Assembly (NCBI GenBank): GCA_002270565.1
Contig: NQMI01000220.1
Location: 1-52,728 of the forward strand
From: Stenocarpella maydis
Lineage: Eukaryota > Ascomycota > Sordariomycetes > Diaporthales > Diaporthaceae
Direction: 5' to 3'
DNA length: 52,728 nt
Position 1 is the stretch's first letter. Every line of letters begins with the position of its first letter. The translations under genes were made by a program, and so were the position numbers. Below the pieces are notes generated by a model. That model saw only the letters and a program-made list of their open reading frames with translations. It searched no databases and was not told where the DNA came from. Shown here piece after piece: positions 43,925-52,728 of the stretch.

Positions 43925-46465
43925 ATGCCTCCCAAGATTTCCCTTGTGAGGTTGGCAACGCGAAGAAGCCCTTATGTTTGCCACTCCTGCCTCAGCGGCC
44001 TTGCCAACGAGCTACCGAAACCTAGTGCCGTGCGGACCTATGCCAGGGCTTCGAGGGCGCAGGCCCGCCTCTCTTCCGAGACAAGAACACCAGTCGAAGA
44101 ATCCAGCCGAGCAACATCGGAGAAGCCGTACACAGTCAAATACTTTGAAAAGGATGCCAAGGGCGAGGTCCGGGAGGTACCCGTTGGCGAGGATGCCGAC
44201 GATGTCGACATGGAGGATATTAGGGCCCTCGAGGCCAGTGCAATGGCGAAGCTCGAGAAGCTCGATGCGACACTGGAGTCAATGAACAAGAAGGCCGATT
44301 TTCTAGAAGACTTGTTGAAAAGACACGGACCCAAGGGCGCTTTTGAAGCCTACCAGGACGCGTTGGAAACCTACGAGGTTGTGAACGACACCACGCCAAT
44401 ACCTCTCATTGATGAAGCGAAGTACCGCAACGGCAATCCGGTGAAACGGAGCGACGTACACAAGATGAATAGAGCCCTCACCCACCTGAATAGGTCCATC
44501 GAACGCTGCACGATTCTTTTGAGAAAGAATCAGCTGGATAGCACTCACATCTCGAAATTATGGACATATTTCGTACAGGCGAGAAATGTTTTGTCCGACC
44601 CTACGAGATTAGTACCGGACAGTGCATGGAATAGCCTGTGGGCCATCTTCGCCTGGGAGAGCCACCGAAACCCTCACCGCATGGCCCATATCCTCATCCT
44701 GTGTCAGGTAATGGCACAGCACGGGGAGCAGCTGAGTGACGAGCGGCAACTGCTACATATTGAGGCTGCATTTTCCGAGGGCTACGAGAACGTAGGAATT
44801 GCGAATTGGAAGAGGCTTTGCCCAACCCTTGGCCAAAGTCGCTCCACCGCAATGGCTTTCTGGGAGCTTGGGGTGCGGATATGGTCACGAAGAGGGGATA
44901 TAGAGCACGCCGAGAGGGCATGTCAAGCCGTCCTCGACCGCGCAAGTGCTTCTACGCCTGCGGATTCCCGCGTGCTCCTCCACCTCATAAGAGCATACGC
45001 TAGCACGACAAATCCTGACGATGCAGATAAGGGCTTTAGGCTATATAGGCGTATGCGAGATCTTGCAGCAGACCTCGACAAGCCCATGGAGATTGACGAT
45101 TATGACGACGTCATCTCCATCTTCCTCACCACGGGCCATACCGATTACGCCATGTACGCCTTTACGGATATGATATATTCAGGCGCTGTCAATCTGTACG
45201 GCAACACCAAGCTGCCCAACTCCCTCAAGAACACATTTTTCTTTGGCAAGTGGCTGAAGAGACTCATCGGTGCCGGGGATCTCGAGGGGGCGTTTAAGGT
45301 CCTTGTCTACATGCAGAAGAACGGCGTCATGGCCGCAGCTGTGCAAGTCAACGGCCTCATTGGAGCGTGGCTCAGGTCGGGGACCACGGATAACCGCGAG
45401 AAAGCTGAGCTCCTCGCATGGTCCATGGTACACGCCCGGAAAGCCTTCGTCGAGCTGCGCCATCGCGAACGCAGCGCAGAATGGCCCGTCAGGCTCTACG
45501 ACAACCGCCCCAACAACTATGGAAGCAAGCACAAGGATCTTGACTACACGATGGTGCCACGTGCAACTACCGAGACCTTTATTCTCCTGGCCGAGAACTA
45601 TCGCGAGCGCGGCCTCTTCCGCCGGCTGGAGGAGCTGTTCGTGGCTTACAAGGAGTGCGAGATGGGTGGAGACGCCATGATGATGAATGAGCTGATCATG
45701 GCGGCGGTTTCACAGGGTAATGTGGAAAAGGCGCGGGAACTCTACGATCTGATGGTGCACGAGCATGCCGTCCTCCCCAACACGGACACATATGCCGTGC
45801 TCTTCAAATCGCTCTCCGTCAACACCCTCCGCGGAACGCAGCTCCACAAACTAGCACCCGAGAAGACCACCGAGTCAAAGAAACGCGCGCGCTCCTACTT
45901 TAGCGACCTGGTCAGCTCGACCGGCCTGCACCTGGACAGGCGGCGCACCCGCCACGGCGAGCTGTCCGAGGAGCAGGTAAAGCTGATCCTGCACAGCTTC
46001 CGCAAGTGCGCCGACTGGGCGGGCGTGATCGTTGCGCTCGTGTGCCTCCGGGACCTGATGCGCTTCAAGATCACCCGCAACGTGCTCATGGAGATGATCG
46101 CCGAGTGCGAGGGCATCGACCGCCCCTCGCCGCGGACGACCAAGCTCGTGATGCTCACCACGATGAAGCTGCAGACCATGATCGAGAGGATGGGAAGGAG
46201 GCGGCTAAGAGAACAAGAGGCCGAAGACGAGGGCGCGGCCGTCGAGGCCAGCAAGGCCATGAACCCGAATGGGGTCAAGGACCCGCATGTGCTGTATGAT
46301 ATACTGCTGGAGTACTACTACACCAAGTTGCAGGCGGACTATCGCAACCGGGAAGAATTGGAACTGGTCCTCAGGGAAGCAGAGAGTGAGATGGGCGCAG
46401 CCGACATAGTGTCGTTCGAACCTCCTAGACCCGAGGACGAATTGGATATCCCAGAGTTAGTGTGA
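43925..46465 (+). CDS. Mitochondrial pentatricopeptide-repeat (PPR) protein
   Basis: Single exon, 846 residues. The N-terminus is basic with few acids (MPPKISLVRLATRRSPYVCH), a probable mitochondrial presequence. A charged coiled region follows. From about residue 180 the protein is built of helical pairs of PPR type, for example HLIRAYASTTNPDDADKGF, then FKVLVYMQKNGVMAAAVQVN and ELIMAAVSQGNVEKARELYD with LPNTDTYAVLFKSL. PPR proteins bind specific mitochondrial transcripts for stability or translation. Fungal relatives include Neurospora cya-5, which acts on cox1 mRNA, but I cannot assign the target here. The C-terminus is acidic. No introns and no lesions. Confidence 0.85.
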   Translation: MPPKISLVRLATRRSPYVCHSCLSGLANELPKPSAVRTYARASRAQARLSSETRTPVEESSRATSEKPYTVKYFEKDAKGEVREVPVGEDADDVDMEDIRALEASAMAKLEKLDATLESMNKKADFLEDLLKRHGPKGAFEAYQDALETYEVVNDTTPIPLIDEAKYRNGNPVKRSDVHKMNRALTHLNRSIERCTILLRKNQLDSTHISKLWTYFVQARNVLSDPTRLVPDSAWNSLWAIFAWESHRNPHRMAHILILCQVMAQHGEQLSDERQLLHIEAAFSEGYENVGIANWKRLCPTLGQSRSTAMAFWELGVRIWSRRGDIEHAERACQAVLDRASASTPADSRVLLHLIRAYASTTNPDDADKGFRLYRRMRDLAADLDKPMEIDDYDDVISIFLTTGHTDYAMYAFTDMIYSGAVNLYGNTKLPNSLKNTFFFGKWLKRLIGAGDLEGAFKVLVYMQKNGVMAAAVQVNGLIGAWLRSGTTDNREKAELLAWSMVHARKAFVELRHRERSAEWPVRLYDNRPNNYGSKHKDLDYTMVPRATTETFILLAENYRERGLFRRLEELFVAYKECEMGGDAMMMNELIMAAVSQGNVEKARELYDLMVHEHAVLPNTDTYAVLFKSLSVNTLRGTQLHKLAPEKTTESKKRARSYFSDLVSSTGLHLDRRRTRHGELSEEQVKLILHSFRKCADWAGVIVALVCLRDLMRFKITRNVLMEMIAECEGIDRPSPRTTKLVMLTTMKLQTMIERMGRRRLREQEAEDEGAAVEASKAMNPNGVKDPHVLYDILLEYYYTKLQADYRNREELELVLREAESEMGAADIVSFEPPRPEDELDIPELV

Positions 46466-46917
46466 CTGGCGTGCATTGAATATAAGGCGACGATGGGGAA
46501 ATGTGCAGGCAACTGTAAATACCACGGAAACAATACCTCTCAACCGATTAGGCGACATACAGCAAGTCCATACACTGGTACTGCTCGGAGAAACCTTCCC
46601 ATCTCACGCTATACATACACGCACACATGTAAAACAAACAGGGGCGATTTTCCACACCTGATTTGATGTTTCAACGGCCAGGCCATTGTCAGAATATACC
46701 GTCCCGCTCACGGATCCAACGCTTTTATGGCTGCCACACAGACAGTGCCCTTGCCGTCACCCTTCTAAAATGCTCTCTATGCCCTATGCCATAAACGCCG
46801 ATTCGCCTGACCCAAGCAAGCCTATGCCATTGCTACTGCTCCCCACAAGCAGATTACCCTCGCGTACCCTGTCACGATCTCATTCCTCTACTTGTGCCGC
46901 GTCGTGCCGAATCCGTG
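46466..46917. other. 3' spacer between the PPR gene and NPL4
   Basis: About 450 bp between convergent genes; it should contain both 3' untranslated regions. Nothing else recognised. Confidence 0.45.
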
Positions 46918-48958
46918 TCATTTGGTGGCGGCTTTTGGGATGGTCGAGTTCAGCCTAACGGCAGCAACGCGCTTAGCAAGATGTTCGGTAGCTGGGTCGT
47001 AATGGGGTGTATGAGAAGGGGAGGAAGAGCCGGAGCTGGAGTCGAGTTCCATCAGCTCCTCATGGCCGCGTTTGGGGATTCTCTCACCAGTCGACTGTAG
47101 GATTGCCAACAGTGTCTGCCAGCCCGTCGTTGACTTGAGCTGGAATGCATCTGCAAGGTCGTGGCCGGTAGCCACACGGCAGAGAAGTGCCTCCTCATCC
47201 TATCAAGAAGTCTGGTCAGTAAAAGACCGGGAGATCAAGTACAGGCACCGCCTGCTTGCTCACCTTGCTCAATATGCCCATCCCGTGCAGGAAGCACAGG
47301 AAATGGAAGTTGGAGACGACGAGTTGTCCATTGTCAGACTTTGAGCTGGCTTTGAGCTTCTGCGCAACGGCGCTCGGGTCCTGGGCCTCGCCCATGTGCT
47401 CTCGGTTCTCCACAGGGAAGCCCAAGTCCGTAAAGGTCGGCTGTGCGTTGTCGGGAAAGCCATGAGTCAACGTGACGAACAAATACTCAACCGGGAAATC
47501 CGGTTTCGCATTTTCTTGCACGTTGGCGCCGTATTCATTGATCCTCCGGTAGAACACCTCGGGTATGTACCGCGTCCGGCTGGCCGACCCGTCATCTTCC
47601 TCCTCCTCCTGCACCAGCATTCGTCCAGGATCAGCAGAAGGCTCGATGATGTCCGCCCTGACCATCTCGACGGCGTCGTTAGCCATCTGGTACGCACTAA
47701 TCTCAATGCCACCCTCTCCGTTGCCCGAGATGACGCACGTGACAAAGTCCGAGCCAAAGCGACCCGTGTCGCTCCATTTTGAAGGCTTGGGGTGCTGCGC
47801 TTGCAGGCGGGATGCGAATGTGATTTCCTGTGCCGCGATGTAGTATGAATCCTCGTGTCGCTTGCAAACCACAGTCCCGTCTCCGTTGCCGGCGTCGAGA
47901 AGATCAGTCCAAATCACACCGACCTGCTGCAGACCGCACAGCCTCGCAACAGCCGTGACCTCCTTCTCGCTGTCCCAGGGGTTCAGGTTGATACCGTCGA
48001 TCTCGTCTATCTGAGGCGGCTCGTAGATGGCTTCGACGACGGCTTTGATCCCCAGCGGAACAACATCATACTCTTCGTATCTGCCGTACAGGAAACCTAG
48101 CCGCTGATTCCCGGTCATGCGCCAAGCGTTCAGGAACGTGTCGATGATGGCGGGCGAGGCAAACTCGACGTGATCGACCATCCGAAACTGCTGGGGCTGC
48201 AGAGTGATAGCACTAGGCTGGCACTTTGTGCAGATGCCCTCGGGCCACTGCGGGTGCCCCGAGGGGCAGTCACGCTTGACACGGTAGTATGGTTCAACGA
48301 GGGGAGGGATATAGGAGCTTCCCAACTCGGGCTTATTCTTGTCTGCGTTGATCTTCTTGAGATATGCGTGGAACGACATGTACTTGATCTTCTTTTCATT
48401 GAGATACTTTGAGTCAAAAGGGTCGAGGGGCTGGCAGTAGTCGCACATGCCCTTGGGGCCGTGGCGGCACATGGTATCCATCTTCCTAGGGATCTTGCCG
48501 CTCTTCTTGTCCAGCGCATCGTCGAGCTTGGACTGCACGACGACCTCCCATGGATTATTGATTCTTTCGTTGGACGAGGTCAGGGGCGGTGGGTCGATGG
48601 GCAGGTCCTCGGTCGGCAGGATGGGCTTCCCGTTGAGTCGGTTCGTAGAGGATTCCAACGGCGCCTTGCCCTTGTCTGTGACCCCGTTCGCGTTGCCGTT
48701 GCCCATGACCTCAGCATGTCTGTATCTTACGAAGATCACGTCGCCATGTTTGAGACCAGCCTGCGCAACATTGACGTGCCCTACTTCAGCAATGCCCTTG
48801 AAGTCGTTGCCTCCGGGAGTGTTGGAGAAGGAAATGGTGCTGGGATCGACGGTGGGAGGGAGTTCAGGCAGGAACTTGCTGGCCACATCGGCAAAGGAGT
48901 CGGTTTCTTTGACATTTATGCGGAGCATGCCATCAGGCCCTCTGATTCTCAACAACAT
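46918..48958 (-). CDS. NPL4: NPL4, cofactor of Cdc48/p97
   Basis: Two exons, 47264-48958 and 46918-47199, joined over a 64-bp GTGAGC...TAG intron; 658 residues. With Ufd1 it binds ubiquitin chains and recruits Cdc48 to extract proteins in ER-associated degradation and nuclear turnover. Order: N-terminal ubiquitin-like domain ([20 protein letters not shown]); two zinc-binding pieces with [12 protein letters not shown] and [17 protein letters not shown]; the MPN-like NPL4 domain with [28 protein letters not shown] and [11 protein letters not shown]; then the C-terminal conserved part [15 protein letters not shown] and [18 protein letters not shown]. The ATG at 48958 starts the ubiquitin-like fold; the frame runs on upstream into GTAGGTAG repeat sequence that is leader. 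Confidence 0.96.
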
Positions 48959-49950
48959 CTTGGCCAGGAACAGTGGACGTGGAAGTGGATGTGGGGGTGG
49001 GTGTGGGGAGAGAAGGTGGAAGTTGGGAGAAAGGGTGGATGGTGCCGGCCGGGATGGTAGGTAGCGAGGTAGGTAGGTAGCGAGGTATGTGGCCCCCAGG
49101 CTCCCAGAAGTTGAACAAGACAACAAGACTGAGGCAGGCAGCGAGCCCTTGGATGTGGGGGGGTGAAGTGTTTGCAAGACCAAGGCTGATGTTTGTTGGT
49201 TAAGTACCTAGAATACCTTTCCTTGTAAACACGTGCAGATGGTTCGATATCTGAAGTGATGTGCCGGGTGGAAGCTTGCGCTGGATCCTCGTCTGGTGAG
49301 CTGGTGCAATGAGTGGGGGAGTTGGCAGGAGTAGCTCTCAGGTTTCGTCATTGCTATTATGTCTGCTCGGGCACGGACTTGTGGGGGTCCTAACTACATA
49401 AGTACCTGCTTACACTATACTTAAGTGATCTAGTCTAGAACCTATGAGCAAGCCCCAGCATCAACACTGCCAGGTATCTACAGCTTTGGAGTACTATGTA
49501 TGCCACTCACACAGTCATTTGCTGTGCCCTGTTTGACGCCAACATGAGAACAAAGATAAAAGGGGAAAAAACAAGTCTCCGTGTCTCTTTCTACACTGTC
49601 CTGCGATTGTGCACACGGCAGAAACTGACCAGCCCTGTGACTTGTGCACTGCGTATCTAGGTCATCCAAGGGTACTTAGGATGTCCCTGAATACAAGGGC
49701 CTGTTTCTCATGATTCTTGGAGTATTCCTTAGGGTAATATTATACTGGCAGCCTATCTGGTATGACTGTTGAGAGAAAAATAGAACAGTCGTCGCTGGTG
49801 GTTTCCATGAGGATCCATCCAAGTTAAAGTGTTAATAGGGCAGAGTAGTGTAGATATATGTACCATGTACACTAGGACCTTGCTGATTGCAAGTATATTC
49901 TGACTTGCATTCGAGAGTATCAAAACCACGCGAAGTGCAAGCACTTGATA
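48959..49950. other. NPL4 promoter and flank of the AT-rich block
   Basis: About 1 kb. GGTAGGTAGCGAG-type repeats lie at about 49056-49087 in the probable NPL4 leader. From about 49700 the AT content rises. No gene recognised. Confidence 0.45.
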
Positions 49951-51920
49951 CAATACATCTGGATTTTTAATTCTCCTTAAATCCAGCTAATTCTATATAC
50001 TATACCTTTATAATACCTTCAAACTAAATAAACCCTATATTAAAATAAAAAGAAAAGAAAGCTCTTTATTTTGATATAAAGCTTATTTAGTTTAAAGATA
50101 TTATAAAGATATAATATATAAGGGTTATTAAATATAAGCAGGGTGAATAGGTACATGCAGCAGCAGAGCAGTAGAATAGTAGCATAGAAGCAGTATATTT
50201 GCAGCAATAGGTATAACTGAACTTGCCTTTCCTTCCCTTTCTTCTCTCTATTAGCCAAACTTCTCTCTTTTATAGCCAGCCTTTAATGCATTCTGGCTTA
50301 CTTATTGTGCTATTGTTTCTCCTTTAATGTATATGAAAATGGCCTTTAGCTAGTATATTATTAGGGAAGGCCCCCTCTGTAGAGTTCTAATACTGGGGCT
50401 CTTACTGGAGCAGCATAATATACCCTAATAAACATAATAGGCCCTAATAGATTACCCCCCCCTATATGCTCCTATCCCAGGAGCTGCATTATTAGTATAG
50501 TATGTGTGGAGTATATGCAAGGTGTGTTTATAGTAAGGCTATATATAAGAATTATATTCCTTTATAGCAGGGATAATAATAATAGTTTAATTCTATTATT
50601 CTTTTATATTAATACATTTTATATAAATAATACTTAAAAGCTGCTAATATATATTAGTTATATATTACTTAACTAAATAGATCCTTTTAAATAAAAATTA
50701 TTAAATAAGTCTTTCTTATTATACTAAATATTCTTATAATTATATTGAATAATTATTATATGCTTTATTATGTGAATAGTGTCCTATTTATACTTTTAAG
50801 GCTCCTTAGCATATATTTAATTCCTAGCACCTCTTTCCTTTCCTTTCCTCCTTTCTTTCTTTTCTTAATATATATAATTCTTAATTTATTAGTATACCTT
50901 ATAGGTAAAATATTATAAGGGGTATGCTAATGCTTTATAATACCTATGCTTGTACCTGTACCTGAACCTCTATAGTAAGTTTAGCCTTCTCAGGTTGCGC
51001 TATGGTAGCACTATAGTGGCGCAGGAGTGGCGCAGCGGTAGCGCTAACGGCCTTATAGAGCACTACTACCACAACTACTACAACTATAACTACAACTACC
51101 ACTACTATAGTGAGTTTAATCATGCTAAGCGCGGGCACTACAGCTATGCAGTATATATACCGCTTTATTATTAATAGGGTTTCTTAAATATCTGATGCTT
51201 CTGCTCTTACTAATAACATGGCTGCCCTTTATAAGTATTCCCTTTTATCTCTGCTGGGTGCATGCTATATATAAGCAGTATTAATACAGTAGTTACTAAT
51301 GGTAGGTTTTAGCCTGGTGAGCCTAAGAAGCGCCAGCCTTTAGGCAGCCTCTCCCCTCCCTTAGCTATAAGTTCCCCACCCTTAACTCAGTATTATGAAC
51401 CAACACGCTAGCACCCCGGACCCCGGTTTGCAGGCCCAAAGACATCAAAGACATACGCCGCAACGCAACCCCGCAGGACCTTAATAGCAAAGTCAGCATA
51501 ATACACCCAGATTCAGGGTTAGGGTCTAGCTCGCAATGCTCGGTTATAAGCCATACAAGCCAGCTCAAAGAGGCATCCTTCAAGCCTTATATCACGACTT
51601 GCAGGCTCGCCTTGCAAGCCAGCGAGCTACTAAAGAGTTGGAGTATATAATTATATGATTATTACCACAGTAGATAGCTTTTATAGGACAGACTCTTTAG
51701 TTATTAATCTAAGTATTTAATCTTAACATTAGATAGCCTTATAGCTAGTAATTATTATTAGTTAATAATATTACTTAATAACTGCCTAATAACGTATTTT
51801 AAATATAAACCCTTAATCTTTTAGGATTATATACTTGGAAACCCCTTTAATTATTATATTTTAATAATTCTTATTTATATATTGCTATATAAACTTTAAG
51901 CAATATTATATATGAAACCC
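49951..51920. other. AT-rich, gene-free block
   Basis: Composition changes sharply to long A/T stretches (ATTATTA, TATATAA) with few open frames, as in fungal repeat islands altered by C-to-T mutation. A trinucleotide tract of ACT/ACA type lies at about 51061-51110. A patch with normal GC content sits at about 51370-51620. No intact gene is present. Confidence 0.7.
51061..51110. repeat. ACT/ACA trinucleotide tract
   Basis: An imperfect run of CTACTACCACAACTACTACA-like triplets, a simple repeat inside the AT-rich block. Confidence 0.65.
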
Positions 51921-51929
51921 TTTATAATA

Positions 51930-52728
51930 TTAGACTCCAGAATAACTACTCCTACCTGCAACCTCCTCTATAAACTAGATGAACTTGCCAATAATGAGGC
52001 TATAGACCTCCGTATCCAGGAACTAGTTAATAAGGTTAGGCAGTTGTGCCTCCTTATAAAAGGTTAAGCTCAGCATAATATAGAAGTCAAATAGCTTTAA
52101 TAGGAGATTACCACTCTCCAAGCTGGAGCTAACATTATTAACACCCCAATCTAAATAAAGGAATATATTAAGCTTAATATGCTAGCCCCCTATAACGGAA
52201 CTACTGGATAACTTCAGGCATACCTAACGCAAGTTAGGGCTTACCAGTATTTCTATAGGCTAGATATGCAGCCTAGCGGAAAAAGGGTTATGTATGCATC
52301 TTCTTTCCTTAAAGGATAAGCTTTGGCTTGGTTTAAACTTTATTTAACTAACTTTATTAATATAGGGTCATTTAAAGCCTGCAAGCTTAAAATGCAGCAG
52401 ATTTTCAGCAGCTATAAAGGCTATAAAGACGCCCTTAGGTCCTTATTTCAGGACCTAAATAAAGAATGGCAGGCAGAAAGGGACCTAGCGAATTACAAAT
52501 AGTATGATTTAGCAATCAACTATATAGCAGAATTCCAGCAAATCTATACTAAAATTAACTATATTAATAACATAAAGAAATTCATATTCTACTATAAATT
52601 AAAGGATAAAGTAAAGGATAAACTTAGTAAAGTTATAAACTAACCTAATGATTTTCTATACTATATGGAAATAGCTATCTAGATTAATAATAGACTCTAT
52701 AAATAATGCTTAGAAAAGAAAGGATAAA
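51930..52728 (+). mobile_element. Ty3/gypsy-type LTR retrotransposon gag relic with RIP-like stops, cut by window end
   Basis: One plus-strand frame reads as a degraded gag for about 800 bp: IQELVNKVRQLC with a coil-like start, then LAPYNGTTG, LQAYLTQVRAYQYFYRL, ALAWFKLYLTNF and LRSLFQDLNKEWQAERDLA. This is the pattern of the fungal gypsy capsid region (cleavage-poor, W at ALAWF, and QDLN). About a dozen stops interrupt it, all TAA or TAG. Six from 52209 on sit where Gln is expected, so a single C-to-T change in CAA/CAG explains them. This fits repeat-induced point mutation. Integrase, protease and LTRs would lie beyond the window. It cannot be active. Confidence 0.75.

Noticed and set aside
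48959..49183. Extended N-terminus of NPL4
   Set aside because: It is encoded by GTAGGTAG repeats and Pro-rich leader and precedes the natural start of the ubiquitin-like domain.
51480..51540. GGTTAGGGTC considered as telomeric repeat
   Set aside because: Only one TTAGGG unit is present; a telomere would show many in tandem.

Overview
This window looks like nuclear DNA of a filamentous ascomycete (Pezizomycotina, probably Sordariomycetes). The support is: short spliceosomal introns (46-162 bp) with GT...AG ends and CTAAC/CTGAC-like branch sites; a Zn2Cys6 regulator beside a drug-antiporter-type MFS gene; a mitochondrial arginine-pathway carbamoyl-phosphate synthase large chain; an N-myristoylated EGO/LAMTOR1-type protein; and an AT-rich end whose retroelement remnant carries stop codons of the kind left by repeat-induced point mutation (RIP). 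The taxon is inferred from gene content, not from a database search.

Layout. 0-4 kb: a G-patch/DUF4187 gene broken by an assembly artefact (a 352-bp exact duplication around one N), then an ENV7/STK16-type kinase. 4-13 kb: an accessory stretch with a decayed GMC alcohol-oxidase-type gene, an intact 12-TM MFS transporter and a Zn2Cys6 regulator, bordered by palindromic CCTAGGTA-rich spacers and a second N gap. 13-24 kb: housekeeping genes, namely a TDP2-like phosphodiesterase, a CAP-Gly/CLIP-170-type microtubule plus-end protein, an unrecognised 353-residue membrane-anchored protein, and NOP14. 24-27 kb: an F-box-like relic and an orphan two-exon ORF. 27-49 kb: alpha-mannosidase (GH38, AMS1-like), carbamoyl-phosphate synthase large chain, EGO1/LAMTOR1-like protein, cytosolic phenylalanyl-tRNA synthetase alpha chain, DSC E3 ligase subunit 4-like (DUF1746), RCL1, a mitochondrial pentatricopeptide protein and NPL4. 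From about 49.95 kb to the end: an AT-rich block ending in a Ty3/gypsy-type gag relic full of C-to-T-type stops.

How the genes relate: most are unlinked housekeeping functions. Two (NOP14, RCL1) act in the 18S pre-rRNA processome. Two (NPL4, the DSC subunit) act in membrane-linked ubiquitin extraction and degradation. The EGO1-like protein and the vacuolar kinase and mannosidase homologues act at the vacuole. The only group resembling a co-regulated cluster is the GMC relic, MFS gene and Zn2Cys6 gene, and its enzyme is dead as sequenced. Exon models were built by hand from splice signals and frame continuity; all multi-exon models given keep frame exactly. I found no convincing undescribed system. 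The best leads are the orphan ORF at 25.0-25.7 kb, the unknown 353-residue protein and the intergenic palindromic motif.
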